64,000 nt of DNA from an uncultured delta proteobacterium (GTDB taxonomy: Bacteria > Desulfobacterota > Desulfobulbia > Desulfobulbales > Desulfurivibrionaceae): NCBI GenBank assembly GCA_903869265.1, contig CAIPYE010000015.1:62001-126000 (forward strand), given 5' to 3'. Positions within the stretch are counted from its first letter, which is position 1. Every line of letters begins with the position of its first letter. Shown in pieces: positions 17,615-26,584 of the stretch. The translations under genes were made by a program, and so were the position numbers. Below the pieces are notes generated by a model that saw nothing but the letters and a program-made list of their open reading frames with translations, was not told the origin of the DNA and did not search any database.

Positions 17615-19180
17615 ATGAAGAAGATCACACCGGTATTGTTGGCCATTCTCGATGGTTGGGGGATTGGGGAGCCGTGGGAGGGCAACGCGATCTATCTTGC
17701 CAGAACGCTCAACATGGATCGCTGGCAGGCCAACCAACCCGCCACCACCCTGGTTGCCCATAATGGCGCGGTGGGGCTGCCGGAAGGGCAGATGGGCAAT
17801 TCCGAGGTGGGGCATCTCAATATCGGCGCCGGTCGCATAGTCTATCAGGATTTCACCCGGATCAACCGGGACATTGAAACCGGGGATTTTTTCAAAAATG
17901 AAGCGCTGGCCGGGGTTCTTGGCCGTGCCGCCGGGCAGGGGACAGCGGTGCATCTGTTGGGTCTTGTTTCCGATGGCGGGGTGCACAGCCATATCCGCCA
18001 TCTCATCGCCCTGCTGGAAATGGCTAAACAAATGGGCCTTGCCAAGGTGTATGTCCATGCCTTCATGGATGGTCGCGACACCCCGCCCCAGAGCGGGGCA
18101 GGGTACATGGCCGAGCTTGCCGAGGCCATTAAACGTATCGGCGTGGGCCGGATCGCTTCGGTCTGCGGTCGTTATTATGCCATGGACCGCGACAACCGCT
18201 GGGATCGGGTTTCCCTGGCCTGGCAGGCCATGGTGGATGGCCGGAGCCAGCATGTGGCCACCGATGCCAGCGAGGCTATGATTGCGGCCTATGGGCGCGG
18301 CGAAAACGATGAGTTTGTCAAGCCCACGGTTATCATGGATAGTGGGCAGCCGGAGGGTACCATCAACGATGGGGATTCGGTCATTTTTTTCAATTTTCGG
18401 GCCGACCGGTCCAGACAGATGACCCATGCCTTTATCGACCGGGAATTTACCGGTTTCCCCGTGGAGCACCGGCCACATCTGGCCGACTATCTTACCTTTA
18501 CCGTATATGAGAAGGATTTTGATCTGGTCGTGGCCTTTCCGCCGGTACCCCTCACCCATATCCTGGGGGAAGAGGTCAGCAGCCAGGATTTAAGGCAGCT
18601 CCGTATCGCTGAAACGGAAAAATACGCCCACGTCACCTACTTTTTTAATGGCGGCCGAGAAGCCCCGTACCCTCTGGAAGACAGGGCGTTGCTCCCATCC
18701 CCCCGCGAGGTGGCCACCTACGACAAAAAACCGGAGATGAGCGCGGATGCGGTGACCGAGGAGTTGCTGCGCCGTCTTGTGGACAATCCCTACAGCCTGG
18801 TGGTGCTCAATTTCGCCAACTGCGACATGGTGGGGCATAGCGGGATCATGGCCGCAGCTATCACCGCAGTGGAAACCGTGGACCGGTGCATCGGTCGGGT
18901 GGCGGAGCGTTTCACCGAACTCGGCGGAGTGGTGCTCATCACCGCAGACCACGGCAACGCCGAGGTCATGATCAACAAGAAAACCGGCGGCCCGGTGACG
19001 GCGCACTCCACCAACCCGGTGCCCCTGGTCATGTTGGGAGCCAAGCCCGGCTTTGGCCTTAAGGACGGCGGCACCCTGACCAACATCGCCCCCACCATCC
19101 TCGAGCTGATGGGGCTGCCCATTCCGGCGGAGATGGAAAGCGCCAGCCTGCTTGTACAGAATAAAGCTGTGAGCTGGTAG
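17615..19180 (+). CDS. gpmI: 2,3-bisphosphoglycerate-independent phosphoglycerate mutase
   Basis: This enzyme interconverts 3- and 2-phosphoglycerate using two Mn ions and a phosphoserine. The 521-residue protein has the alkaline-phosphatase-like fold: LDGWGIGE near the start, catalytic serine in GNSEVGH (S63), DGRDTPP, and C-terminal metal motifs NCDMVGHSG and TADHGNAE. AGGAG precedes the ATG. Length is normal. The neighbour thrC is 31 bases downstream. Confidence 0.96.
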   Translation: MKKITPVLLAILDGWGIGEPWEGNAIYLARTLNMDRWQANQPATTLVAHNGAVGLPEGQMGNSEVGHLNIGAGRIVYQDFTRINRDIETGDFFKNEALAGVLGRAAGQGTAVHLLGLVSDGGVHSHIRHLIALLEMAKQMGLAKVYVHAFMDGRDTPPQSGAGYMAELAEAIKRIGVGRIASVCGRYYAMDRDNRWDRVSLAWQAMVDGRSQHVATDASEAMIAAYGRGENDEFVKPTVIMDSGQPEGTINDGDSVIFFNFRADRSRQMTHAFIDREFTGFPVEHRPHLADYLTFTVYEKDFDLVVAFPPVPLTHILGEEVSSQDLRQLRIAETEKYAHVTYFFNGGREAPYPLEDRALLPSPREVATYDKKPEMSADAVTEELLRRLVDNPYSLVVLNFANCDMVGHSGIMAAAITAVETVDRCIGRVAERFTELGGVVLITADHGNAEVMINKKTGGPVTAHSTNPVPLVMLGAKPGFGLKDGGTLTNIAPTILELMGLPIPAEMESASLLVQNKAVSW

Positions 19181-19211
19181 CTGACAGCTGATAACCAAGG
19201 AATAATCTCTC

Positions 19212-20603
19212 ATGCAATACATCAGCACCAGGGGCGGCATTGCCCCCGTATCCTTCAAGCAGGCCGTGATGATGGGCCTTGCCACCGATGGTGGCCTGCT
19301 GCTGCCCACTTCAATTCCCGAGATTCCCGCCGAGACCGTGGCCCAGTGGCGGCAGCTCAGATATCCTGAGTTGGCTTCTGCTGTGCTCAGCCGCTTTATC
19401 GACGATATCCCTCTGGAGGATCTGCGCGACCTTGTCGAAAAATCGTATCGCACCTTCAACCACCCGGAGATCACCCCGTTGGTCAAGCAGGGCGACTGCT
19501 ATATCTTAGAGTTGTTCCACGGACCGACCCTGGCCTTCAAGGACGTGGCCCTGCAGTTTTTGGGCAATGTCTTTGAGTATCTGCTCAAGGAATCCGGCGG
19601 CAAGATGAACATCCTCGGCGCCACCTCCGGCGATACCGGGAGCGCAGCGATCTATGGGGTGCGGGGCAAGGAGCGGATCAACATCTTCATCCTCCACCCC
19701 CACAAGCGGGTAAGTCCCATCCAGGAATTGCAGATGACCACCGTCACCGACGCCAACGTTTTTAATTTGGCGGTGCGCGGCACCTTTGACGATGGGCAGG
19801 CAATAGTCAAGACCATATTCAACGATCTTGGTTTCAAGGAAAAGCATCAGTTGGGCGCGGTGAATTCCATCAACTGGGCGCGGATTGTGGCCCAGGTTGT
19901 TTACTATATCTATGGTGCGCTCAGAGTTACGGAAAGCGAAGGCGTGGACCAGGTGGATTTTTCAGTGCCCACCGGCAATTTCGGCGATATTTTTGCCGGG
20001 TATGTGGCTCGCCGCATGCTGCCTCAGCAAATCCGCAACCTGATTCTGGCCACCAACGAGAACAACCTGCTGACCCGTTTTGTCCTAAACGGCGATTATT
20101 CCCTGGGCGCGGTGGCGCAAACTTCAAGCCCTTCCATGGACATCCAGGTGGCCAGCAATTTCGAACGGTATCTCTACTACCTGAATGGCGAGGATGCCGA
20201 GCGGACCCGCCGGGACATGGACCGTTTTGGTGCCAGCGGCAGCCTCCAGTTTGATGAACTTGCCCAGGAACGGGTGCGGGCGGATTTTGCCTCGCGCAGC
20301 GTGAACGAAGCGGAAACCATCGCCACCATCCATGATTTTTACAAGCTGCATGGCTATGTCCTTGATCCGCATACTGCGGTGGGAGTCAAGGCCGGCCTCG
20401 CGGGCCGGGAACCGGGAGTGCCGATGATCTGTCTGGCCACCGCCCATCCAGCCAAGTTCGGCGCGGCGGTTAAGAGTGCCATAGGCCATGAGCCTGACCT
20501 GCCGGAAAGCCTTGCCGCGCTGGCTGGCAAGGAGACCCGCTGCGAGGTGGTGGCGGCCGAGGTCGGAGCGGTGCAAACGTTTGTCGAGCAGCACGCTCTA
20601 TAG
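19212..20603 (+). CDS. thrC: Threonine synthase
   Basis: Threonine synthase converts O-phosphohomoserine to threonine with PLP. The 463-residue protein belongs to the long E. coli/yeast-type class. Features include the start YISTRGG, the PLP lysine in GPTLAFKDVALQF, GATSGDTGSAA, the N-rich VPTGNFGDIFAGYVA and a C-terminal HPAKF. AAGGAA lies about 9 bases before the ATG. Confidence 0.95.
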   Translation: MQYISTRGGIAPVSFKQAVMMGLATDGGLLLPTSIPEIPAETVAQWRQLRYPELASAVLSRFIDDIPLEDLRDLVEKSYRTFNHPEITPLVKQGDCYILELFHGPTLAFKDVALQFLGNVFEYLLKESGGKMNILGATSGDTGSAAIYGVRGKERINIFILHPHKRVSPIQELQMTTVTDANVFNLAVRGTFDDGQAIVKTIFNDLGFKEKHQLGAVNSINWARIVAQVVYYIYGALRVTESEGVDQVDFSVPTGNFGDIFAGYVARRMLPQQIRNLILATNENNLLTRFVLNGDYSLGAVAQTSSPSMDIQVASNFERYLYYLNGEDAERTRRDMDRFGASGSLQFDELAQERVRADFASRSVNEAETIATIHDFYKLHGYVLDPHTAVGVKAGLAGREPGVPMICLATAHPAKFGAAVKSAIGHEPDLPESLAALAGKETRCEVVAAEVGAVQTFVEQHAL

Positions 20604-20651
20604 TTTCGGGGAGATATTCTTGCCTTAAAAACAGCGATCGGCGTATTTCTC

Positions 20652-20681
20652 TTGGGAGTACGCGGGGTTTTTTGCTATGCT
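20652..20681 (+). promoter_or_regulatory. Candidate promoter of the cNMP-domain kinase
   Basis: TTGGGA at 20652-20657 and TATGCT at 20676-20681, preceded by TGC, are 18 bases apart. This supports starting the kinase at 20745 rather than at a TTG inside the promoter. Confidence 0.4.
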
Positions 20682-20744
20682 ATAACATGTCGATGGAGTG
20701 GTCGCGGCAAGAAAGATTCTGGACGTCTGCTGAACGGGGCCTTA

Positions 20745-21815
20745 ATGAACCAAACTGAACTCCTGCAATTTCTGAGTACGATAGACCTGTTTCATTTCTT
20801 TTCCAGCAAAGAGCTTGCGGCTTTTTTGGAAAATGCTACGGAAGTTCAGCTCGCCAAGGGAGCTGTTCTTTTTCGCGAAGGCGACCCTGGCCAGGAGATG
20901 TATATCGTGTTGCGAGGAATGATCAAGATTCTGCGCGGCAGTCGGGTGATTGATATCGTCAAGCCCGGCGAATATTTCGGCGAAATGGCCATCATTGAGA
21001 ATCAGCCCCGCTCCGCAAGCGTGGCAGCCCTGGAAGACGCCGTTCTGCTTCAGGTTCCCCTCGCTGTCTTCTACGAGTATTTTTCCCGGCAGCCAAAATC
21101 GTTGGTTTCCATGATGCGAACCTTGAGCCAGCGGGTCCGGCGTGATCTTGAAATCCTTGGTAAGGAGTATGAGCAGATCAATATCATGGTCCATGATATG
21201 AAAAATCTGCTCACCCCCTTTCACCTGCTGGAGGTCATGGAGCGAACCGTGCCAGGGCTGGCCGGGAACCGATACCTCGCCTGTATGGTCAAGGCGCGGG
21301 GGGATCTTCTTGTTCTCATGGAAAACGCCCTGGCCCAGGCCAAACGGCTCCAGATAGCCCCCGCGATCCATACCGAATCCCTGGATCAACTGCTCGTTGA
21401 TCTGCAAGAATCGTCCTGGACGGTTCATTCGGAGATCGGCGGTCGGGGGGTCCGGGTAGAGGTTACAGGCAGTCTGCCGGATTTCCCTTTTTCGTCTCTC
21501 GGCCTTTGCCGGGTGCTTTCAAACCTGGTGCTCAATGCAGCCCAGGCCAGCGAAGCAGGAGGGCGCATTACCATTGCCCTTTCCCGCGAGGGCGACGCGG
21601 CGGTGGTCAAGGTCATTGACCAGGGACACGGCATCCCCGATGGGATGCGGGAGAAAATCTTCCAGCCCCATTTTACCACCAAGGCCGATGGAAACGGGAT
21701 CGGCCTCATCTCCTGCAAGCAGATCATTGAAGAAACCCATGGCGGGAGTCTCACCTTCGAGTCCACGCCCGGTCAGGGCACGACCTTTACCATCCGGATT
21801 CCCTTCTCTGCTTGA
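20745..21815 (+). CDS. Cyclic nucleotide-binding domain sensor kinase
   Basis: This is a soluble 356-residue protein. Residues about 15-125 form a CRP-like cyclic-nucleotide domain (FREGDPGQEMYIVLRG, GEYFGEMAIIENQPRSASV), matching the phosphate-binding cassette pattern GEMA...RSA. The kinase half has a short helical region with HDMKNLLTP as the candidate phosphoacceptor His. It is followed by an ATPase domain with NLVLNAAQAS, DQGHGIP and the glycine-rich GNGIGLISCKQI. There is no PAS domain, receiver or DNA-binding part. Its ligand could be cAMP, cGMP or something else. No partner regulator is adjacent. Confidence 0.87.
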   Translation: MNQTELLQFLSTIDLFHFFSSKELAAFLENATEVQLAKGAVLFREGDPGQEMYIVLRGMIKILRGSRVIDIVKPGEYFGEMAIIENQPRSASVAALEDAVLLQVPLAVFYEYFSRQPKSLVSMMRTLSQRVRRDLEILGKEYEQINIMVHDMKNLLTPFHLLEVMERTVPGLAGNRYLACMVKARGDLLVLMENALAQAKRLQIAPAIHTESLDQLLVDLQESSWTVHSEIGGRGVRVEVTGSLPDFPFSSLGLCRVLSNLVLNAAQASEAGGRITIALSREGDAAVVKVIDQGHGIPDGMREKIFQPHFTTKADGNGIGLISCKQIIEETHGGSLTFESTPGQGTTFTIRIPFSA

Positions 21816-21906
21816 ATCTGGTAAACAATTGCGAGCAAACGCGTTTGGCCATGGAGTGGAGGTCTGGCTTTTGCTCTAAGTCTAACGTTTCAATGAACCA
21901 GGGCGG

Positions 21907-22737
21907 ATGGTGATGGAAAGTTTTAAGCAGAGGGTTGCTGAGGCTGTCGTTTTTTTGCGGGATCGGATGGTGGAGGTGCCGGAGATTGTCCTGGTGCTTG
22001 GCACCGGCCTGAGTGGTTTGGCGGAGCGGATCGAATCGCCGGTTGTTCTGCCCTATGCGGAGATTCCCAACTTCCCGGAAGCAACCGTGGCCAGCCATGC
22101 CGGAAATCTTATCTTTGGCAGGCTCTGCGGCAGGCCGGTGGCGGTGTTGCAGGGCAGGTTCCATTATTATGAAGGCTATTCCTCCCGCGAGTTGACCATG
22201 CCGATAAGGGTTCTCGCCCTGCTCGGGGCGAAAATCCTTATCGTTTCCAACTCGGCAGGCGGCCTCAACCCGGCCTTTGCCCCTGGCACCTTGATGGTGT
22301 TGCGCGACCATCTGAACTTCATCCCGGACAATCCCCTGCGCGGTCCCAATGTCGAGGCTTGGGGCCCCCGTTTTCCCGATCTTTCCGCCCCCTATGACCG
22401 GCGTCTGATCGACACGACTCTGGCCTGCGTGGCCCGTCAGCAGATATCCCAGGTTGCCACCGGCGTCTATGTGGCCATTCCCGGCCCCAGCCTGGAAACT
22501 CCGGCAGAAACTAGGTATCTCCGGCAATGCGGCGCCGATGCCGTTGGCATGTCCACTGTGCCCGAGGTGATTGTGGCCATCCATGCTGGAATGCGGGTGC
22601 TGGGGTTGTCGGTGGTGGCAAACGTCAACGATCCAGACAATCTTAAACCCATCATCCTGGAAGAGATTATCGAGGAAACCAAAAGGGCGGAAGAGCGTCT
22701 GTCGCGGCTGCTCCTCGCCGTGCTGCCTGAGATTTAG
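21907..22737 (+). CDS. Purine nucleoside phosphorylase family (PNP / methylthioinosine phosphorylase)
   Basis: This 276-residue trimeric-type phosphorylase cleaves purine (or methylthio-) nucleosides with phosphate. Family motifs: LVLGTGLSGLAE, QGRFHYYEGY, SNSAGGLNP, PGPSLETPAETRYLRQCGADAVGMST, and VVANVND where the base-specific Asn sits. It is followed 11 bases later by an MTA/SAH deaminase, so it may act on methylthioinosine or inosine in a salvage path. Two in-frame start choices (21907, 21913) barely differ. Confidence 0.88.
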   Translation: MVMESFKQRVAEAVVFLRDRMVEVPEIVLVLGTGLSGLAERIESPVVLPYAEIPNFPEATVASHAGNLIFGRLCGRPVAVLQGRFHYYEGYSSRELTMPIRVLALLGAKILIVSNSAGGLNPAFAPGTLMVLRDHLNFIPDNPLRGPNVEAWGPRFPDLSAPYDRRLIDTTLACVARQQISQVATGVYVAIPGPSLETPAETRYLRQCGADAVGMSTVPEVIVAIHAGMRVLGLSVVANVNDPDNLKPIILEEIIEETKRAEERLSRLLLAVLPEI

Positions 22738-22748
22738 AAGAGGAAACC

Positions 22749-24080
22749 ATGAACGCCAATGCAACCCTGCTGGTCTGCGGCCAGATTCTGACTTTGGACC
22801 CCAACAACACCGTGATCGAAGACGGGGCCGTGGCCATTGCCGGAGATGCCATTGTCGAGGTGGGGGAGCGGGCTCTCCTGTTGTCCAAGTACCCCGGCGT
22901 GGAGCAGCTTATTAAGCCCCACGGCCTGGTCATGCCCGGTCTGGTCAATACCCATACCCATGCGGCCATGGCCTGCTTCCGGGGGCTGGCCGACGATCTG
23001 CCCCTGATGACCTGGCTCAGCGAATATATCTTTCCGGCGGAGGGTAATCTTAACCCCGAGATGGTGTATCAGTCCTCCCTGCTCTCCATGGCTGAGATGA
23101 TCAAGTCCGGCACCACCAGCTTCTGCGACATGTATCTCTTTGCCAAGGAGGTGGCCCGCGCCACAGCGGATTCCGGGATGCGCGGCTGGCTGGGGGAGGT
23201 GCTGTACGATTTTCCCTCGCCCAACTACGGCGCGCCGGAAAACGGCATCGCCTATCTGGAGGAGCTGATGGCCGAATACCGCAACCATCCGCTCATCTCC
23301 ATCACCGTTGATCCCCATGCCGTGTACACTTGCTCCCCGGATCTGCTCAAACGCCTCAAGGGCGTGGCGGAAAAACACGGGGTTGCCTATGTGATTCATC
23401 TCTCCGAAACCAGGGATGAGGTGGAGGGCTGTCGTGCCAAGTACGACCACACCCCGGTGATGCACCTTGATGGACTGGGGATTCTCGACAGCCAGGTGGT
23501 GGCCGACCATTGCGTGGTGCTGACCGAACCGGAGATCGCTTTGTTGGCCGAGCGGGGCGTTAAGGTGGCCCATTGCCCGGAAAGCAACATGAAGCTTGCC
23601 TCGGGCGTGGCTCCGGTGGTGGAGCTGCTGGCGGCCGGAGTCACGGTGGGGCTGGGCACCGACGGCGCGGCCAGCAACAACGATGTGGATATGTTCGGCG
23701 AGATGGACTCTGCTGCCAAACTGCACAAGGTGCATCGCCTCGACCCCACGGCGATGAGCGCCGAAACCACCCTGCGGATGGCCACTCTGGGCGGCGCGAA
23801 GCTGCTGGGGGCGGAGACCCGCATGGGCAGCCTGGAACCGGGGAAAAAGGGTGATCTCATCGTCTTGGATATGAACAAGCCGCATCTGACCCCGATGTAC
23901 AACATCCCCTCGCATCTGGTCTACGCGGCGACAGGTTCGGATGTGGTGCATTCGGTGATCAATGGCAGGGTGGTGATGCGGGATCGACGGCTGCTCACCA
24001 TGGATGAGGATGCGGTATTGGACAGGCTGCGCGAGATTGGCGCGCAGATTTCCGGGCTTGTCAGGCCGGGGCAGAGATGA
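22749..24080 (+). CDS. mtaD: 5-methylthioadenosine/S-adenosylhomocysteine deaminase
   Basis: This amidohydrolase-superfamily deaminase converts MTA, SAH or adenosine to the inosine form. The 443-residue protein carries NTHTHAAM (metal His pair), CFRGLADDLPLMTWL, HLSET, DHCV and GTDGAASNNDVDMF, the last with the catalytic Asp. GAGGAAA precedes the ATG. The gene probably shares a transcript with the upstream phosphorylase. Confidence 0.93.
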   Translation: MNANATLLVCGQILTLDPNNTVIEDGAVAIAGDAIVEVGERALLLSKYPGVEQLIKPHGLVMPGLVNTHTHAAMACFRGLADDLPLMTWLSEYIFPAEGNLNPEMVYQSSLLSMAEMIKSGTTSFCDMYLFAKEVARATADSGMRGWLGEVLYDFPSPNYGAPENGIAYLEELMAEYRNHPLISITVDPHAVYTCSPDLLKRLKGVAEKHGVAYVIHLSETRDEVEGCRAKYDHTPVMHLDGLGILDSQVVADHCVVLTEPEIALLAERGVKVAHCPESNMKLASGVAPVVELLAAGVTVGLGTDGAASNNDVDMFGEMDSAAKLHKVHRLDPTAMSAETTLRMATLGGAKLLGAETRMGSLEPGKKGDLIVLDMNKPHLTPMYNIPSHLVYAATGSDVVHSVINGRVVMRDRRLLTMDEDAVLDRLREIGAQISGLVRPGQR

Positions 24081-24184
24081 TCTCCGTCCGGAGAAATTGA
24101 GAGGGGTCAGTGGGCCTGTAAGAATTTTTTTCGGGTACAGGATGCGGGTTGAGCGTTTTCAATGGCGGTTTCGGCGAGTTGTGC

Positions 24185-24219
24185 AGCGAAGGGTGCTTTT
24201 CTAGAAAGCACCCTTCGCT
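24185..24219. terminator. Perfect 15-bp hairpin between convergent genes
   Basis: Arms at 24185-24199 and 24205-24219 are exactly complementary with a 5-base loop. It lies between the mtaD end and the cytochrome c gene end, so it may stop transcription from both sides. Neither side has a long T tract, so a terminator is likely rather than certain. Confidence 0.6.
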
Positions 24220-24224
24220 TCGCT

Positions 24225-24545
24225 TTAAAAAGTTTTCAGGATATATTCGGCGATCGCCTTTGCGTCAGCATCGGGCAGGAAATTGGCATCGAACTTCGAC
24301 ATGCCCGGACCGGGATTGCGCATCTTGCCGATGATTGCCTCAACGCTGTTAACCTTATTGGCCTCCCGGGCCGATTTCAGCAGAGTATCATGGGGCTCAA
24401 TAATGTTGCCGCCGTTCGGATGACAGGCGCTGCAGTGTTGGGTGAAAAGCTCTTTTCCGCTGGCAGCAGCCTGGGCGGTGTCCGTGGTTGATAGCCACAG
24501 GCAGGTGGCTGACAGGGTAAGCGCAAGGGTAACGATCTTTTTCAT
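24225..24545 (-). CDS. Small class I cytochrome c
   Basis: This 106-residue exported protein has a signal peptide (about 1-27) and one haem site C38xxCH42 (CSACH). The C-terminal region with a GMSKF Met is the likely second haem ligand. It resembles the c6/c553 family. The ATG at 24545 is chosen as it begins a canonical MKK signal peptide; an ATG five codons upstream is possible. It is the last gene after sorA and sorB and probably carries electrons from them. Confidence 0.88.
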   Translation of the reverse strand: MKKIVTLALTLSATCLWLSTTDTAQAAASGKELFTQHCSACHPNGGNIIEPHDTLLKSAREANKVNSVEAIIGKMRNPGPGMSKFDANFLPDADAKAIAEYILKTF

Positions 24546-24571
24546 TTTCAGGGGTCTCATTTCGTAAAGAT

Positions 24572-24916
24572 CTATTTTTTATCGGTGCCGTACTGGGCGG
24601 CAAGATAGCTGCTGATGGTCTTGGCATCCTCTTCGCTGATGGGGGCGCCAAACACCTTGATCATCTTCTGGACAAGGGCATCCCAGTTTTTTGCAGGCAA
24701 ATGGGGCTGCATGGAGATGTAATCAACGGAGTGGCAGATGGCGCAGAAGACCATCACCTTGTCTTTGCCTGCCCCCTCTTTCAAGTCGGGCGGAATCGTC
24801 GGCAGGGTGATGGTGTGAACCGTGGCCATTTCCTCGGCCTGCGATACCGGGGCAGGATGCTGCACAAAAAAAGCAACGGCTGCTGTCAGCATGGCGAACA
24901 CAATGATTTTTTTCAT
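24572..24916 (-). CDS. sorB: SorB-like monohaem cytochrome c subunit
   Basis: This 114-residue protein has a cleavable signal (about 1-27) and one haem motif C58AICH62 followed by SVDYISMQP, a pattern seen in the cytochrome subunit of sulfite dehydrogenase. AGGAGG lies upstream of its ATG at 24916. It starts just after sorA ends (the genes nearly abut), so the two are very likely one complex in the periplasm. Confidence 0.82.
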   Translation of the reverse strand: MKKIIVFAMLTAAVAFFVQHPAPVSQAEEMATVHTITLPTIPPDLKEGAGKDKVMVFCAICHSVDYISMQPHLPAKNWDALVQKMIKVFGAPISEEDAKTISSYLAAQYGTDKK

Positions 24917-24924
24917 ATCTCCTC

Positions 24925-26115
24925 CTATCCGACGGTGACGTCGACTTTTTCGATAGTATTGAGCATGTAGCCGGACGGGTTCCACAGATGGTCAAAGGGC
25001 TGGGACTCTCCGATGCTGTTGGTTGCGCGCGCCATCAGGGTGTATTGCCCTTTTTGCGTGGGCTTCCATGGCAGCGTAAACTGAATCCAGGAGTACTTGC
25101 CGAGATCCTTGCCCAGCTTGGCCTCCTTCCAGGTCTTGCCGCCATCCACCGAAACGATGACATCCTTGATGCCGTACCCGCCGGAGAAGGCGAGCCCGGA
25201 GATGGCCACCTCCTTGCCCATGGGCAACCGGTTGCCTTGGGAAGGTTCGATGATCAGGGAGCGGGTGTTCATCCGGTTGATCGGCACAGTCTTGCCAGGC
25301 TGCGTGCCGGGGGGGATGCAGGCACACGGGTTGTCCGGAATGCGATAGGCCGGCTTCATCCAGAATTCTTCCAGCGTCTTTGAGAGTACGGTCACATCGC
25401 TGATCGCCTTTACCCAGTATGTGCCATACCAGCCGGGGACCACCAACCGGGCGGGAAAGCCGTTGAGCATGGTCAGCGGTTTGCCGTTCATTTCGTAGGC
25501 AACGATGATATCTTCTTCCAGGGCCTTGTCCACCGGCAACGATTTGACAAAGTCCGGCACCGTGGGGAGCGGTCCGGAGTCCAGCCCGTTGAAGGCCACC
25601 TCCACCGAATCGCCCTTGACCCCTGCCTTGGCAAGAATATCTTTCAAGCGTGCGCCAGTCCAAGTGACATTGCCCATGGCCCCGTTGCCCCATTGCCCGC
25701 CGAAAACCCGCGGGTTAAACAGGCTGCGGCCGTTGCCGGCACATTGGAGAACGGCGGTGTCGCTGACCTTGGGGAGCCCTTTCAGGTCGTCCATGGAGAG
25801 TTCCAGAGGATGTTCGATGTTGCCGCCGATTTTGAGCCGCCAGGTCCGCAGGTCCACCGAGGTGGGGATGTTGGCGATATGCCAGCGGACAAAGAGCGCC
25901 TCATTCGGCGTGATCAGTTCTTTGAAAAAATGTTTGGGGGTTTCCAGCTGGGGCGGTCGTGAGGTGAGGAGGATCAGGTCCGTTTTTTCTGGGAAACGGA
26001 CCAGTTTTCCCTCGCTGGCAAAAAGATCGACCGGTATGCCTCCAAAAGCGGTCACCATACTGATGGTACTTGCGGTTTTCAGGAAATCCCGACGTGAAAA
26101 TACTCTGCTTTTCAT
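24925..26115 (-). CDS. sorA: SorA-like sulfite dehydrogenase molybdenum subunit
   Basis: This 396-residue oxidoreductase belongs to the sulfite oxidase family, with an N-terminal Tat signal (SRRDFLKTAS). The molybdenum-ligating cysteine is C125 in LQCAGNGR, and the C-terminal dimerisation domain (about 270-395) includes GLAFSGGYGIKDVIVSVDGG. It should oxidise sulfite to sulfate in the periplasm and pass electrons to SorB. A closely related alternative is a SoxC-like role, but no sox genes are present. GGAGGGG precedes the ATG. It is divergent from the SCO1/oxidase operon. Confidence 0.85.
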   Translation of the reverse strand: MKSRVFSRRDFLKTASTISMVTAFGGIPVDLFASEGKLVRFPEKTDLILLTSRPPQLETPKHFFKELITPNEALFVRWHIANIPTSVDLRTWRLKIGGNIEHPLELSMDDLKGLPKVSDTAVLQCAGNGRSLFNPRVFGGQWGNGAMGNVTWTGARLKDILAKAGVKGDSVEVAFNGLDSGPLPTVPDFVKSLPVDKALEEDIIVAYEMNGKPLTMLNGFPARLVVPGWYGTYWVKAISDVTVLSKTLEEFWMKPAYRIPDNPCACIPPGTQPGKTVPINRMNTRSLIIEPSQGNRLPMGKEVAISGLAFSGGYGIKDVIVSVDGGKTWKEAKLGKDLGKYSWIQFTLPWKPTQKGQYTLMARATNSIGESQPFDHLWNPSGYMLNTIEKVDVTVG

Positions 26116-26584
26116 GGACCCCTCCGACAGAATTGTTTGAAAGAAACTGACGCCTTCCTCACATGAAGAATAGCATGGGAACTAGGATGAGCTATTCGTC
26201 TGCATGCAAATAAGTATACTATAATGGATATCAAAATATTATTTTTTTTTGGTTAAATAATTCGGAGAGAGATACGGGAAAATACATGGATATTGTTAGG
26301 AAGGAGTGGGCGCCATATTTTAAAAATGTTGAAGAATCACGCGGTGTCGAGTCAAGGGGCTAGGACCATCGGCTCATGCGGAACGTACCTCCTATGACTT
26401 TCCTTTCCGCAGTCAATTCGATTGACAGCCTGATGGTTTGCCCCTAATCTGAAAAATATTGGTTTTAGGCCCCATTGTCAGTCGTTAGTTTTTCTTTTGT
26501 GCTTCTAAATTAGGGGAGAATGCTAAGGTTGGATGCCAACAGCGTGTACCCCCTTCTCCGCTCAAAAAAAACAAGGCGCTTGCC
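26116..26584. other. 469-bp AT-rich divergent intergenic region
   Basis: This gap lies between sorA (minus) and the SCO1/oxidase operon (plus). It is markedly richer in A and T than its surroundings, with a TATACTATAAT stretch near 26216 and a run of T near 26245. I see no open frame of note, no RNA gene and no strong hairpin. It probably holds the promoters of both operons, but I could not assign them with confidence. Confidence 0.5.

Noticed and set aside
22734-23951. 405-codon antisense frame opposite mtaD
   Set aside because: Shadow frame; the plus-strand product has all the amidohydrolase motifs.
26395-26530. Possible riboswitch or sRNA before the SCO1/oxidase operon
   Set aside because: Only 5-base inverted matches (CCTAA/TTAGG) could be found; no known consensus.
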